Below, one piece after another: positions 27,237 to 36,435 of a stretch of DNA of 64,000 nucleotides (position 1 is the first letter of the stretch; each line of letters begins with the position of its first letter). This stretch comes from Xylocopa sonorina (lineage: Eukaryota > Arthropoda > Insecta > Hymenoptera > Apidae). Both the position numbers and the translations under genes were made by a program. The DNA lies in the NCBI RefSeq assembly GCF_050948175.1, contig NW_027490399.1, positions 62,001 to 126,000 on the forward strand. Reading direction: 5' to 3'. The notes below the pieces were generated by a model. The model ran no database searches, was not told the DNA's origin, and worked only from the letters and a program-made list of their open reading frames with translations.

Positions 27237-28169
27237 CTAATCCCACATGTACGAGAAGTACGTATAGGGCTTCGTGATCGCTGGGGATTCGACCCAGTAT
27301 GTGTCGGAGAGCTCCTCGCCCTCGTAATACGGGGTGAAGTCCTCCCCCTCGTGTGTGGAGATCGCGCGTGGGCGCGGCATGCTGCATCCCTCTTCCCTCT
27401 CGTACCTTTGTCTCCTTCTGTAGGGACGGCGAGTCGGCGGGTGGCCCGTGTGCAGGGGCTCCGGATACGGATGCTGGGGATGATGAGGTGGACGCCGGAG
27501 GGTGGCAGGCGGTACGCCTGACGTTACACCACCCCCCTTGGAAAAAGAATCTCGGCCATGCCGAGATCTCTTGTCTGTTGGGTAGATTTCGGGATGCTGG
27601 ATCCTTCTCTTGGTCCTGTCGTCTGGATGCTGCGGAATCTGAGGTTTTTCGCCTGGTTGATCCTGGCGATAACGTTTGGAGTTTGGACCGTGGCTGCAGG
27701 CTTCCTTCGGATTACAGGCACTTTCGTCGCTTTCACTTTCAGCGTTCGTTTGAATGTCACTGCTCTCACTGACTTCATTTTCAGTTTTTCGCACTTTTCT
27801 TTCACTAGCATCCACACTCTGCATACTATGCATTCGTTTACAAATTTTGATTTTGTTCGTATGAACAATTTTATGGCGCCCTTTTGCATTCAGCTTAACA
27901 TTACAGTTGCCCAAAATTTCGAGGATACGGTACGGTCCAGAGTATTGTGCCTGGAACTTATGTTTGTTCGGCTCTTTTAAAAGATAGACCCATTGGCCTA
28001 CCTCGAAGTTTTGGACATTGAGATTTCGGTCATAATAATATTTAGAACGGCGTTTCGCATTGTCTAGATTGGCTTTAGCCAAATCCTGAGATTTCGAGAT
28101 TTTCTCCTGAAGTTGTATAAGATAGTCGCTATAGGTTTCGTTATCAGAGCTGTCCTGAAAAGGAGTGGC
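27237..28169 (-). pseudogene. pol: pol, integrase C-terminal part, running into the 3' LTR
   Basis: Open frame directly continuing the integrase frame after an in-frame stop at 28170-28172. The first Met is at 28082; numbering from it, residues 1-20 hold the end of the integrase core region (AKRRSKYYYDRN), and residues 25-80 resemble the GPY/F-type C-terminal domain of Ty3/Gypsy integrases (WVYLLKEP near 31, SGPYRILEIL near 48). Residues 85-180 are a Ser/Glu/Arg-rich linker. From residue 185 onward the 97 codons lie inside the 3' LTR: a basic stretch rich in Pro, Arg and His, then an acidic aromatic end finishing YFSYMWD. The polypurine tract is inside the frame (KGGGV). There is no chromodomain and no env. 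Because of the upstream stop this segment would not be translated as part of Pol in this copy. Confidence 0.85.
27529..27541 (-). other. Polypurine tract next to the 3' LTR
   Basis: On the coding strand the sequence immediately before the 3' LTR is CCAAGGGGGGTGG followed by TGTAACG. The mainly purine run with six G is the expected RNase H-resistant primer for plus-strand DNA synthesis. It is contained in the pol reading frame. Confidence 0.8.
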
Positions 28170-30011
28170 TTACGGCGTCCTAGCTATCCTGCCGAACACT
28201 AGTTCGTGTGGGGTGTATAATGTACCCTCGTGCACACTGGTGTTGTATGAAAACATTGCATACGGTAACCAATTCACCCAATCGTTACTCGACTCTATGT
28301 AATGCTTCAGATATTCGGCCAGGACGTGGTGAGATCGTTCAACGGACCCGTTTGTCTGTGGATGGAACGCAGTGGACTTGTATTGTTTAATACGGAATTT
28401 GATTGCTATGGCTTTAATCAAGCTATTTATAAAGTTCGAACCTTGGTCCGTGAGTATGCCTTTCGGGCATCCGAACTTACAAATGAATTCTTTTATTAAA
28501 GCATCGGCAATGTCTACTGCGGTGGTGGTTTTGAGAGGAACTGCGACTGAGTATTTAGTGAGGAGATCTTGGATCGTGAGGATACTTGTATAACCGTCGG
28601 AAGTTTCGGGAAGAGGACCCATTACGTCCATTGAAATCTTATCGAATGCCCTGCCAGGGGTGTCGGTTAAAGTGAGAGGCTGTCTGGTCTTTACCCGGAC
28701 CAGTTTCTCTGTCTGACAACTTTTACATTTGCCAATATATTCTTGTATTTGTGTTTTCATGTTTGGCCAAAAGTATTGTTGTCTGATGCGAGAATAAGTT
28801 TTATTAACCCCTTTGTGACCTCCCACAGGGGAGTCGTGGTTTTCTCTTATTATTTTCAGTCGCTCTTCGACCGAAGGGGTTTTAATGAGGCCCTGGCAGA
28901 CCGTAATCTGGACAGTTGTTTCGTAAAACAGGTCCTGAAGGATTTTCTGGATTCGGGACCAGGATACGGAGTCTAGATAGGTTTGTGCGATACTAAATGT
29001 TTGTAATTGTAATTCGTTTACAACGTCGCACAAGGATCTGAATGTTTCTATTACGGTCTGGAAATTGATTGATCTGGTGGAATGTTCGACGATTGGAAGC
29101 TGGATTTGGAATTCGTTTCCGATTTGTATGACTTTGGCTTTGGTAAGAACGTGATTTTTGTTTGGAAGGAATTTTTCAGCGTTCGCTAGATCTTTGGCGC
29201 CCGTGTCATAGGGGTGCCCAGATTGCGTGACGAAGACAACTACATTGTCTCGTCGCGTTGATAATGCGTCACGGCTGAAATTAAACAGAGGTTCGCGTCG
29301 GAAAAATTCATTTGGAGCAGGAGTATAAAAGTCGGTGCTATCGCTGGCGACTTGCGGAGGTGGTGCTGTGTTGGTACGGAAGGACGTGCCTGGAGTCGGT
29401 AATTCAGGTTCTGATGTTACCGGAGTAGGAGGAGGCGCTAGTGTGGTATACTTTTTACGGGTTTCCGGAGGCACATCGAAGATGTCGTCCTCCGAGTTTT
29501 CTGAATACGAGAGCGGAAAAATTTGAGCGGGATTCCGCGACAATGCGTCCGCATTAAGGTTCGTTTTTCCACTTTTATATACCATCTCGTAGTCAAATTC
29601 CGCTAACTTAAGCCTCCACCGTACGAGTCTACTTGACGGGTCCTTGACCGAATTCATCCACACTAACGGTCGATGGTCGGTAACGAGTTTGAATTGATTA
29701 CCGTATATGTATGGACGAAAGTAATGGACGGCGTAGACAATCGCCAGACACTCCTTCTCGATCGTGGAGTAGTTTTTCTCCGCAGCGTTTAACAGTCGCG
29801 ACGTGTACGCGATTGGCAAGTCGCGGCCTATTGGTCCTTGACTCAAGATAGCACCAATAGCTTCAGCGGACGCGTCGGTCGTTATCACGAATGGTTGTTT
29901 AAAGTTGGGGTACTGCAAGATAGGCGCTTCGCATAGGCAATGAATTCTCTTGCTCGTTACGCCATACAAAGGGCGCGTCTTTTTTTTACAAATTTGTAAG
30001 TGGCTTAGCAA
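28170..30011 (-). pseudogene. pol: pol, RNase H and integrase part
   Basis: 613-codon open frame, with recognisable homology from about 29935 leftward. RNase H occupies about residues 25-160 with acidic residues D46 (TTDAS), E87 (EKECLA), D112 (TDHRPL) and D155 (NADALSR). A Pro/Ser-rich linker with no recognised domain spans about 165-380. Integrase follows: HHCC zinc finger H392, H399, C429, C432, then the D,D35E core D462 (MDVMGP), D522 (TDQGSNF), E558 (SVERS). The frame ends at an in-frame TAA at 28170-28172, beyond which the same frame continues as the integrase C-terminus. At its upstream end it is out of frame with the reverse transcriptase segment; the frame break is near 29930-29945, so its first 25 or so residues are not genuine. 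All catalytic residues are kept, but this copy cannot encode a continuous Pol. Confidence 0.93.
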
Positions 30012-32130
30012 TATTGGAAAAATTTGCGATGAACCGCCTGTAGTATCCCGCGAGCCCGAGGAATTGTTTGATCTGTTTCGCGTTGCGCGGGCGCGGAAAA
30101 TTTTTGACGGCGCTAATTTTCGCAGGGTCAGGTTTTACACCGTGCTCACTGATAATATGACCCAAATAGCTTACTTCTCTCCTCAAGAATTCGCACTTAT
30201 CCGGCTGCAATACTAAATTAGCTTCTTTGAGCCGTTGAGTTAATTTCTCGAATTTAAGTCGATGTTCTTGAAGAGAGCTAGCGTAGATAACAATGTCGTC
30301 CAAATAGACGAAAATTTCGTTCCCCTGGAGACCGGACAGGACATTGTCCATAAGTCGTTGGAACGTCGCTGGCGCATTTTTTAATCCGAATGGCATTCTT
30401 TTAAATTCATAATGCCCGTGAGGCGTCGGAAAAGCGGTTTTGGGAGCATCGGCGGGCTCCATTGGGATCTGGTGAAATCCGCTCGCGAGATCGAATGTAC
30501 TAAAATATTTCGCGCTCCCGAGCTGATCAAGTATCTCGGTAATGCAAGGGAGGGGATAGGCATCGGCGACAGATTTCTCATTGAGTGCGCGGTAGTCGAT
30601 GACGACGCGCCATTGCTTGTTGCCCAAGGAGTCCGGTTTCTTTGGGACAACCCACAATGGCGAATTATATGGCGATTTAGACGGAGAGATGACACCATTT
30701 TGTAAAAATTTGTCGACTTGTCGTCGAATCTCCTCCTTATGAGCTGGTGGGAACCGGTATTGTTTCACATTGACGGGGCGGTCGTCGACGGTTGGAATCT
30801 TGTGCGTGGTTGCTGACGTATGCCCTAATTTATCCCCCTCAATGTGAAAAAGCTCCTGCGTGCTTTGAACGAGACGGACGACGTGCTCTCTTTCCTCTGC
30901 GTTGAGGTGGTCGAGACGGAGGAGACTAAGAATTCGATCTAAGCGAGATTTCGAAGGATTGGCGGATTTCGATGTTTGTTTCAACGGCGCCTGTTGTACA
31001 TTATTTTTAACCGCCTGAGCATAGGAGATTTGCTGAACATTCGCGATTTTGCAACGCGAAGGAGGAGTTTCGATTGTCGAGTATGGTGTCCAACTCGAGA
31101 AAGAAATAGAAGTTTTCCCTTTTTGGGATGAGCCGATCGGTACGGCGGATACGTTAGATTTAGTAGATTTAGAAAAAACCGGATAGAGCGACGGACTATC
31201 CTCCTCGTGGAGGGGAGTCATGATTTTCGCGGGCTCGAGTATGATCTCTGGTAACGCGATTTCGACGGCGCGGTCGGATGAATTAATTATTCGAGTTACC
31301 GCTTTGCCCCGAATTACTCTGACGAGAGCGTTTCCGAAAAATATACCCGGCGCAAGATCGATACGAGGAATTATACCTTCCGCGAGGTTCGAATTAACTA
31401 CGCGGACCTTGATACCGATATTTGATCTCGGCGGAATGGAGATACGGTCTCCTGACTTCGGAGAAGCTGCTTTGTCTTGCGTTCGAAGCTTCGATTTCGT
31501 TGCTGCATCGCGTTTCAGCGGAGGCGATGATTTACGCGGCGGGCGCGGCGGCGGAGGGGGAATAGATTCCGTGCGCGGCGCTTGTTTACGTTTCGGCGAT
31601 AGGAGAGGCTTTATTTTCGAGTCCGGTGACGGTTCCTCGAGTGCTTCGTTATCGTCTTCGAAAGGAATTCTCTTACCATTCCATTTGATTATTTTATTTG
31701 GAAAAGAGATTTCTGCGTCCATACAGAACCCGGAGCCGAGGATCCCGCTTGGTTTAAGGGGAAAATCATCCTCGACCACATTAAAAGGAACGACGCGACC
31801 GAAAATGACAAGATTCACCGTCCCTAGGGTTGCGGTTTTGCCATCGGTTACCCCTGTTATTATTACGATCTCGGACTTATCGATTCGCGCGGATGCTTTT
31901 AGAGCCGAACGTTTTATAATATTTATTTCCGCCCCAGTGTCCACCATGAAGCGAGTTGGTGAAATTAGAAGATCGGATTTTAGAATTACGTTTGGCGTGC
32001 TAGTTTTTCCGGTTATGTTTATCGCGGCGTTTCGTCGATTTCCGCGTTGGAGTTGTTCGCGGCGAGAGGACGGACTTGGTGCGCGGCCTCGCCACCTGTC
32101 TCGCGGCGGGTGCGGAGGCCATTGTCGTTT
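29986..32130 (-). pseudogene. pol: pol, protease and reverse transcriptase part
   Basis: Open frame from the -1 frameshift site (32127-32133) to a TAA at 29986-29988. The first Met is at 31947, but the frame has no stop back to the slippery site and a stop just before it, so Pol is expected as a Gag-Pol fusion, not from this Met. Numbering from 31947: aspartic protease active site DTGAE at residue 3; a poorly conserved linker with Pro/Arg-rich stretches to about 380; reverse transcriptase about 390-640 with motif A Asp at 486 (FSTFDLASGF), FGLKNAP near 520, and YLDD at 548-551; the connection region ends KPLTNL. The terminal stop lies in the RT-RNase H junction where these proteins normally continue, and in that frame several more residues typical of the family follow before a second lesion shifts frame. 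So nonsense plus frameshift lie within about 60 bp. Confidence 0.95.
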
Positions 32131-32669
32131 CCCGAATTTTTATTTACCGCGTTGTTGTACTGCCTTTTTCGGCACTCGCCTATTTCGTGCCCCGGGGTCT
32201 TGCAATAGCGAGAAAATTTGGGCGCGTCCCTAGCTACGATTTGTCTCGGTTGTTCGTACGCGGGGCCTCGAGTAGGAGGCGGTACGTCCCTGGATCGCAA
32301 GTAAGCGTCACGGTATTCCTGCGGTCGGTACGGCGATGGCGGTCTGAACCGACACTCGGTCGCGTAATGTCCGATATTATTGCATTTTCGGCAAATAATT
32401 TCGGCTGGTTTTTCGCGCGATTCTGGTCGCGCGGCACGCGATCTACCTAGTCGGTTGCAATCACGTTCGTGCATTTGATAGAGCTCCCGCGCTCGAGCGA
32501 ACGTTTCTCGCAATGTACCGAATGAATTTACCGTCATCTGCATCCGAATTTCCGGAATGAGACCGTCTTTAAAACATTGTAGAGTGAGCGCGTCTACGTC
32601 ATCGAGCGATTCCGGTGTGTCTCGTCGAGCAAGCCTTTCGCAGTCAATTATGGCGGTTCTAAGATCTTT
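32019..32669 (-). pseudogene. gag: gag, C-terminal part with nucleocapsid
   Basis: Open frame of 216 codons; the first Met is at 32543 but homology-like sequence starts near 32669, right after the break in the N-terminal gag frame. It has the end of the capsid region, then a CCHC zinc knuckle CRKCNNIGHYATEC (C-x2-C-x4-H-x4-C). About 50 residues later comes a second knuckle-like motif, SRYCKTPGHEIGEC, in which Ser stands at the first zinc-ligand position, so it probably does not bind zinc normally. The C-terminus is basic. The slippery site GGGAAAC at 32127-32133 lies in this frame as TCG GGA AAC. Gag stops at 32019-32021, 36 codons after the AAC codon of that site. Confidence 0.88.
32085..32133 (-). 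promoter_or_regulatory. Programmed -1 frameshift signal between gag and pol
   Basis: GGGAAAC at 32127-32133 is read in gag as x_xxG_GGA_AAC, the required phase of an X XXY YYZ heptamer; G GGA AAC is a known retroviral -1 site (simian retrovirus 1 gag-pro). Six bases downstream begins a stem-loop: arm GGCCTCCGCACC (32109-32120) pairs with GGTGGCGAGGCC (32085-32096) as 6 bp, a 2x2 mismatch and 4 bp, around a 12 nt loop. Slipping back one base enters the pol frame, which is open from here through protease. A pol-frame TAA lies only two codons before the slippery GGG, so the overlap begins essentially at the site. Confidence 0.88.
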
Positions 32670-33292
32670 TCACCCCGATAATGATGAGCTGATTTTACGG
32701 AGCAAAATGTGCTGCGAAGAACGTCCGTTAATTCGAGTATTGTGTAACATGGCTCGTCTTCTAGCGCGGCGTAGGCACGACCCTTGAGTTTTCCCTTAAG
32801 CAGGCGTGTGAAAGTTCGCTCGCACCCATTAGGGATAAGCTCATAAGCGCGTTTACACGCTCGGGTAAACTGAAGAATTGGAATGTTCTGACCATCGAAT
32901 GTCGGCACGGCTTCGAGGGCCTGCTTAAGCGATAGCTCGTCGTGTTGCGAACTATTTGTATTAAAATCGGAGCTCGAATTATGTCCGGAAAGCGGATTTC
33001 CCCGAGGAATATCCAGAGAAACGGTATCGTCGCGCGTTAAATCAGGCGTTCTACGAATAGAATCTAATTCACGACGTAGAATTTCTATTTGCTGGAGCAA
33101 CGCGGCATTACTCGGATCGGTCATTTTCGTATTTTTCGCGGAAGTATTTTGTTGCGCGGTACTAGGAAGAGGATCGGCGATAGCGTCTTGGAAGTCGAGC
33201 GTTCTGCTAGTGCGTTTTTCGCGATCGGAATCGGCCATCGCGGCGGCTCGCTGTGTCTGCTGGCGCGTTTTTGTCGGAGTCCGGGTTGCCAT
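32648..33292 (-). pseudogene. gag: gag, N-terminal part (matrix/capsid-like)
   Basis: 214-codon open frame starting ATG at 33292, 52 bases after the primer binding site, the first suitable start on the element RNA. Residues 1-60 are polar and basic; about 60-85 (AALLQQIEILRRELDSIRR) are predicted coiled coil; about 120-210 resemble a Ty3/Gypsy Gag capsid region (VPTFDGQNIPILQFTRACKRAY, then FTRLLKGKLKGRAY). The frame ends prematurely at a TAA (32648-32650) shortly after SAHHYRGE, where Gag proteins normally continue. The homologous continuation resumes in another frame at about 32669. A small out-of-frame deletion near 32670-32680 is the simplest explanation. The product here would be truncated in the capsid domain and lack the nucleocapsid. 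Confidence 0.87.
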
Positions 33293-33343
33293 ATCTAGTT
33301 TCGCGGTTCCTTTCGGCGGAATTTCCGGAGGAAACGCGTGGCT

Positions 33344-33361
33344 ATCCCACCGCTGTCACCA
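33344..33361 (-). other. Primer binding site, tRNA-Leu type
   Basis: On the coding strand TGGTGACAGCGGTGGGAT begins 13 nt after the 5' LTR end. It is complementary to a tRNA 3' end reading ATCCCACCGCTGTCACCA. The ATCCCACCGCTG part matches the T-arm and acceptor stem I recall for eukaryotic tRNA-Leu isoacceptors; the exact isoacceptor is not determined. The 13 nt gap to the LTR is long compared with the usual 0-8 nt. Confidence 0.72.
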
Positions 33362-33374
33362 AAAATAACTTTCG

Positions 33375-34959
33375 TGTCACGTCCCGAGGTGCGGTTGCGC
33401 TCGCAACTGTGGCACAAAGTCGTAACCGTTCCCGAAAATAACGCGAATTGCGTCCGGACCGGGTTCGTTGGCGTTTCGGACTCGATAAAACGGTAATTAA
33501 CACTAAACTTACCTTGCGAAGGCTTGATTCCGCTGTCTGATTTCTCTTTCCGGGTACCTGGAGCGCCTTGGATCCGCAACCGGGATGGCGGCGGCGTACG
33601 GCTGGAACGGAGGTACGTCTACGGGAATAAGCGTCCAGGCGGGTTGACTCCGGCTGGCAGGTATCGGCGTTTGGCCCTGACGATTGGCGACTCGTACGGG
33701 TCGTGCGGCGAAGGAAACCTCCTTCACAGGAACCAGGACTCGAACGCAGGAAATTGAATATTCTGGTGCATCACCCACGTATTCCCGAGCGAGACGACGA
33801 ATAACTCTCTCCTCCCCGCGCGTCGTGTACGCTTTGTCGGAGGTGCAAGGCTCGTCGAGAATACTTGAACTTCGGTTGAGTACGGCACGGCTAAGCGTTG
33901 GTTCGCTCTAGCTTACCGGGATCGACCTGGGCGCAAGATATTCTGTACACGGTAGAAGTGAGGATGGAGCAACTAAGCGCTGGTTCGCTCTAGTCGTCGA
34001 GCCTCAAGACTATCGCAGATGAGATATAGAATTAGAATAATCGCGAGCGTACCCGTGGATTAGAATTAAGGAATTGTATATGAACTCGAATAAAGATACT
34101 TTGAATCTGGTAAAAATAAACTATATTCTATGACTTCACTATACTAGATACACTTGACTAAATTCTAAGTTACTGACTAACGATTACAATGAGAATTAGA
34201 AATAGTATGAAGTATCGAATGGACTCCGCTATGGGAGTATGGATAGAGACGAATGCATTAGAGCTAATTGCTCGTTGCGAATGAGATTATTGCTCGGATC
34301 GAAAGTGCATCGTTCGGATGCTGGATTAGAACTCCTCGGTTCGGAGGCGAGTTCGGAACTCTCCGGTTCGGAGGTGAGATAGGAACTGACTCTCGGATCT
34401 CGCGTCCGCGACCTCCTCGGGTCGCGCGGCGCGCGAGTCGCTGGGCCCTCGCGGTGGGGCGGACGGTCGGAGTAGGGCGGCCGCTCGGCCCTCGTGGTGG
34501 GGCGGCCGTTCGGAGTGGGGCGCGGCCCGCGTTAAGCGTGAGCCGCGAGCGTCGAGTGTGCGCGCGAGTGCACGGAACATAACCGTGCATGAATAAAATA
34601 TATACATATATTTACTTAAATGTAGGTGTGTGTTGGTGTGTATGTACATATATGAGTAGTGTGCTTATTCTAATCCCACATGTACGAGAAGTACGTATAG
34701 GGCTTCGTGATCGCTGGGGATTCGACCCAGTATGTGTCGGAGAGCTCCTCGCCCTCGTAATACGGGGTGAAGTCCTCCCCCTCGTGTGTGGAGAGCGCGT
34801 GGGCGCGGCATGCTGCATCCCTCTTCCCTCTCGTACCTTTGTCTCCTTCTGTAGGGACGGCGAGTCGGCGGGTGGCCCGTGTGCAGGGGCTCCGGATACG
34901 GATGCTGGGGATGATGAGGTGGACGCCGGAGGGTGGCAGGCGGTACGCCTGACGTTACA
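33375..34959 (-). repeat. 5' LTR of the retrotransposon (right end, 1585 bp)
   Basis: Near-identical to 25942-27528. Differences visible include T for G at 33407, A for T in GCGAATTGCG, C for T in CTCCCCGCG, AT for CC in GAGATTATT, a cluster of five at about 34346-34355, A for T in CGGAACAT, G for C in TTAAATGTAGG, and a 2-base loss in GTGGAGAGCGCG. That last change would put the copied coding tail out of frame, which is harmless in a 5' LTR and suggests it arose after insertion. Confidence 0.96.
34593..34612 (-). promoter_or_regulatory. Candidate TATA region of the 5' LTR promoter
   Basis: On the coding strand an AT-rich run, AATATATGTATATATTTTAT, lies about 350-365 bp into the LTR, just downstream of the part that is coding in the 3' LTR and just upstream of a GC-rich stretch. 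That is a plausible place for U3 promoter and RNA start. No initiator or polyadenylation signal was identified with confidence. Confidence 0.3.
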
Positions 34960-34963
34960 CTAG
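34960..34963. repeat. Right target-site duplication CTAG
   Basis: Second copy of CTAG following the LTR end GTTACA. The satellite then continues CAAGGAAGTG, completing the monomer interrupted at 25941. Confidence 0.95.
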
Positions 34964-36435
34964 CAAGGAAGTGTCGAATTTACATTCATTTGAAGTGTAG
35001 ACGAGGAATACATAACACTTCGCAAATCATATTATATCTTACCATGAAACATAGAAATGAGATGCGATATCGCGTCTAAAGAATCATAACAACTCTATTG
35101 CTACGATACGTAGACATCTGCAAACGCTATTTCCTTGCAAGGAAGTGTCTCATTTACATTCATTTGAAGTGCAGACAAGGAATACATAACACTTCGCAAA
35201 TCATATTATATCTTACCATGAAACATAGAAATGAGATGCGATATCGCGTTTTAAGAAGCATTTGAACTCTATTGCTTTGATAGGTAAACATCTGCAAACG
35301 CTATTTCCTTGCAAGGAAGTGTTGCATTTACATTCATTTGAAGTGTAGACGAGGAATACATGACACTTCGCAAATCATATTATATCTTACCATGAAACAT
35401 AGAAATGAGATGCGATATCGCGTTTTAAGAATCATATGAACTCTATTGCTACGATACGTAGACATCTGCAAACGCTATTTCCTAGCAAGGAAGTGTCGCA
35501 TTTACATTCATTTGAAGTGTTGACGAGGAATACACCACACTTCGCAAATCATATTATATCTTACCATGAAACATAGAAATGAGATGCGATATCGCTTTTT
35601 AAGAATCATAAGAACTCTATTGCTAGGATACGTAGACATCTGCAAACGCTATTTCTTTGCAAGGAAGTGTCGCATTTACATTCATTTGAATCGTAGACGA
35701 GGAATGCATAACACTTCGCAATGTATATTATTTCTTATCATGAAACATAGATATGAGATGCAATATCTCGTTTTAAGAAGCATTTGAACTCTATTGCTTC
35801 GATACGTAGACATCTGCAATCGCTACTTCCTTGCAAGGAAGTGTCGCATTTAGATTCATTTGAAGTGTAGACGAGGAATACATAACACTTCGCAAATCAT
35901 ATTACATCTTACCATGAAACATAGAAATGAGATGCGATATCGCGTTTCAAGAAGCATTAGAACACTATTGCTACGATACCTAGACATCTGCAGACGCTAT
36001 TTCCTAGCAAGGAAGTGTCGCATTTACATTCATTTGAAGTGTAGACGAGGAATACATGACACTTCGCAAATCATATTATATCTTACCATGAAACATAGAA
36101 ATGAGATGCGATATCGCGTTTTAAGAAGCATTAGAACACTATTGCTACGATAGGTAGACATTTGCAAACGCTATTTCCTGGCAAGGAAGTGTCGCATTTA
36201 CATTCATTTGAAGTGTAGACGAGGAATACATAACACTTCGCAAATCATATTACATCTTACCATGAAACATAGAAATGAGATGCGTTACCGCGTTTCAAGA
36301 AGCATTAGAACTCTATTGCTACGATACCTAGACATCTGCAGACGCTATTTCCTAGCAAGGAAGTGTCGCATTTACATTCATTTGAAGTGTTGGCGAGGAA
36401 TACATAACACTTCGCAAATCATAATATATCTTACC

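Larger units (their letters stand above)
25942..27528 (-). repeat. 3' LTR of the retrotransposon (left end, 1587 bp)
   Basis: Direct repeat of 33375-34959. On the plus strand it begins TGTCACGTCCCGAGG and ends GACGTTACA, giving TG...CA ends. It contains internal short repeats (21 bp pair at 26458 and 26540; 43 bp GC-rich tandem at 27011-27096) and an AT-rich central part at about 26600-26800. Its right-hand 292 bp (27237-27528) is coding for the integrase tail. Apart from that tail I see no supportable ORF in it. The other open frames are GC-rich artefacts. Confidence 0.96.
25942..34959 (-). mobile_element. Ty3/Gypsy-type LTR retrotransposon, 9018 bp, inserted in the satellite
   Basis: Complete in outline: two LTRs (25942-27528 and 33375-34959), a primer binding site, gag, a gag-pol frameshift signal, pol in the order protease, reverse transcriptase, RNase H, integrase, a polypurine tract and a 4 bp target duplication. 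Integrase after RNase H places it in Ty3/Gypsy (Metaviridae), not Copia. No env-like ORF lies between integrase and the 3' LTR. The coding strand is minus, so the 5' LTR is on the right. The LTRs differ by about 13 substitutions and one 2-base gap (about 0.8%), indicating a young insertion. gag and pol carry a frameshift each plus two pol nonsense codons, so this copy is not autonomous. I cannot assign a named family. Confidence 0.97.

Noticed and set aside
27237..28082. An env gene downstream of integrase
   Set aside because: The frame is the in-phase integrase C-terminus with a GPY/F-like segment; no signal peptide, transmembrane segment or furin site is evident.
30381..30698. Extra minus-strand frame inside the reverse transcriptase
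   Set aside because: Out-of-frame shadow of the RT coding sequence.
31220..32233. Plus-strand 337-codon ORF opposite pol and gag
   Set aside because: Lies antisense to the protease and gag coding sequence, low complexity, no domain; explained by the codon composition of the opposite strand.
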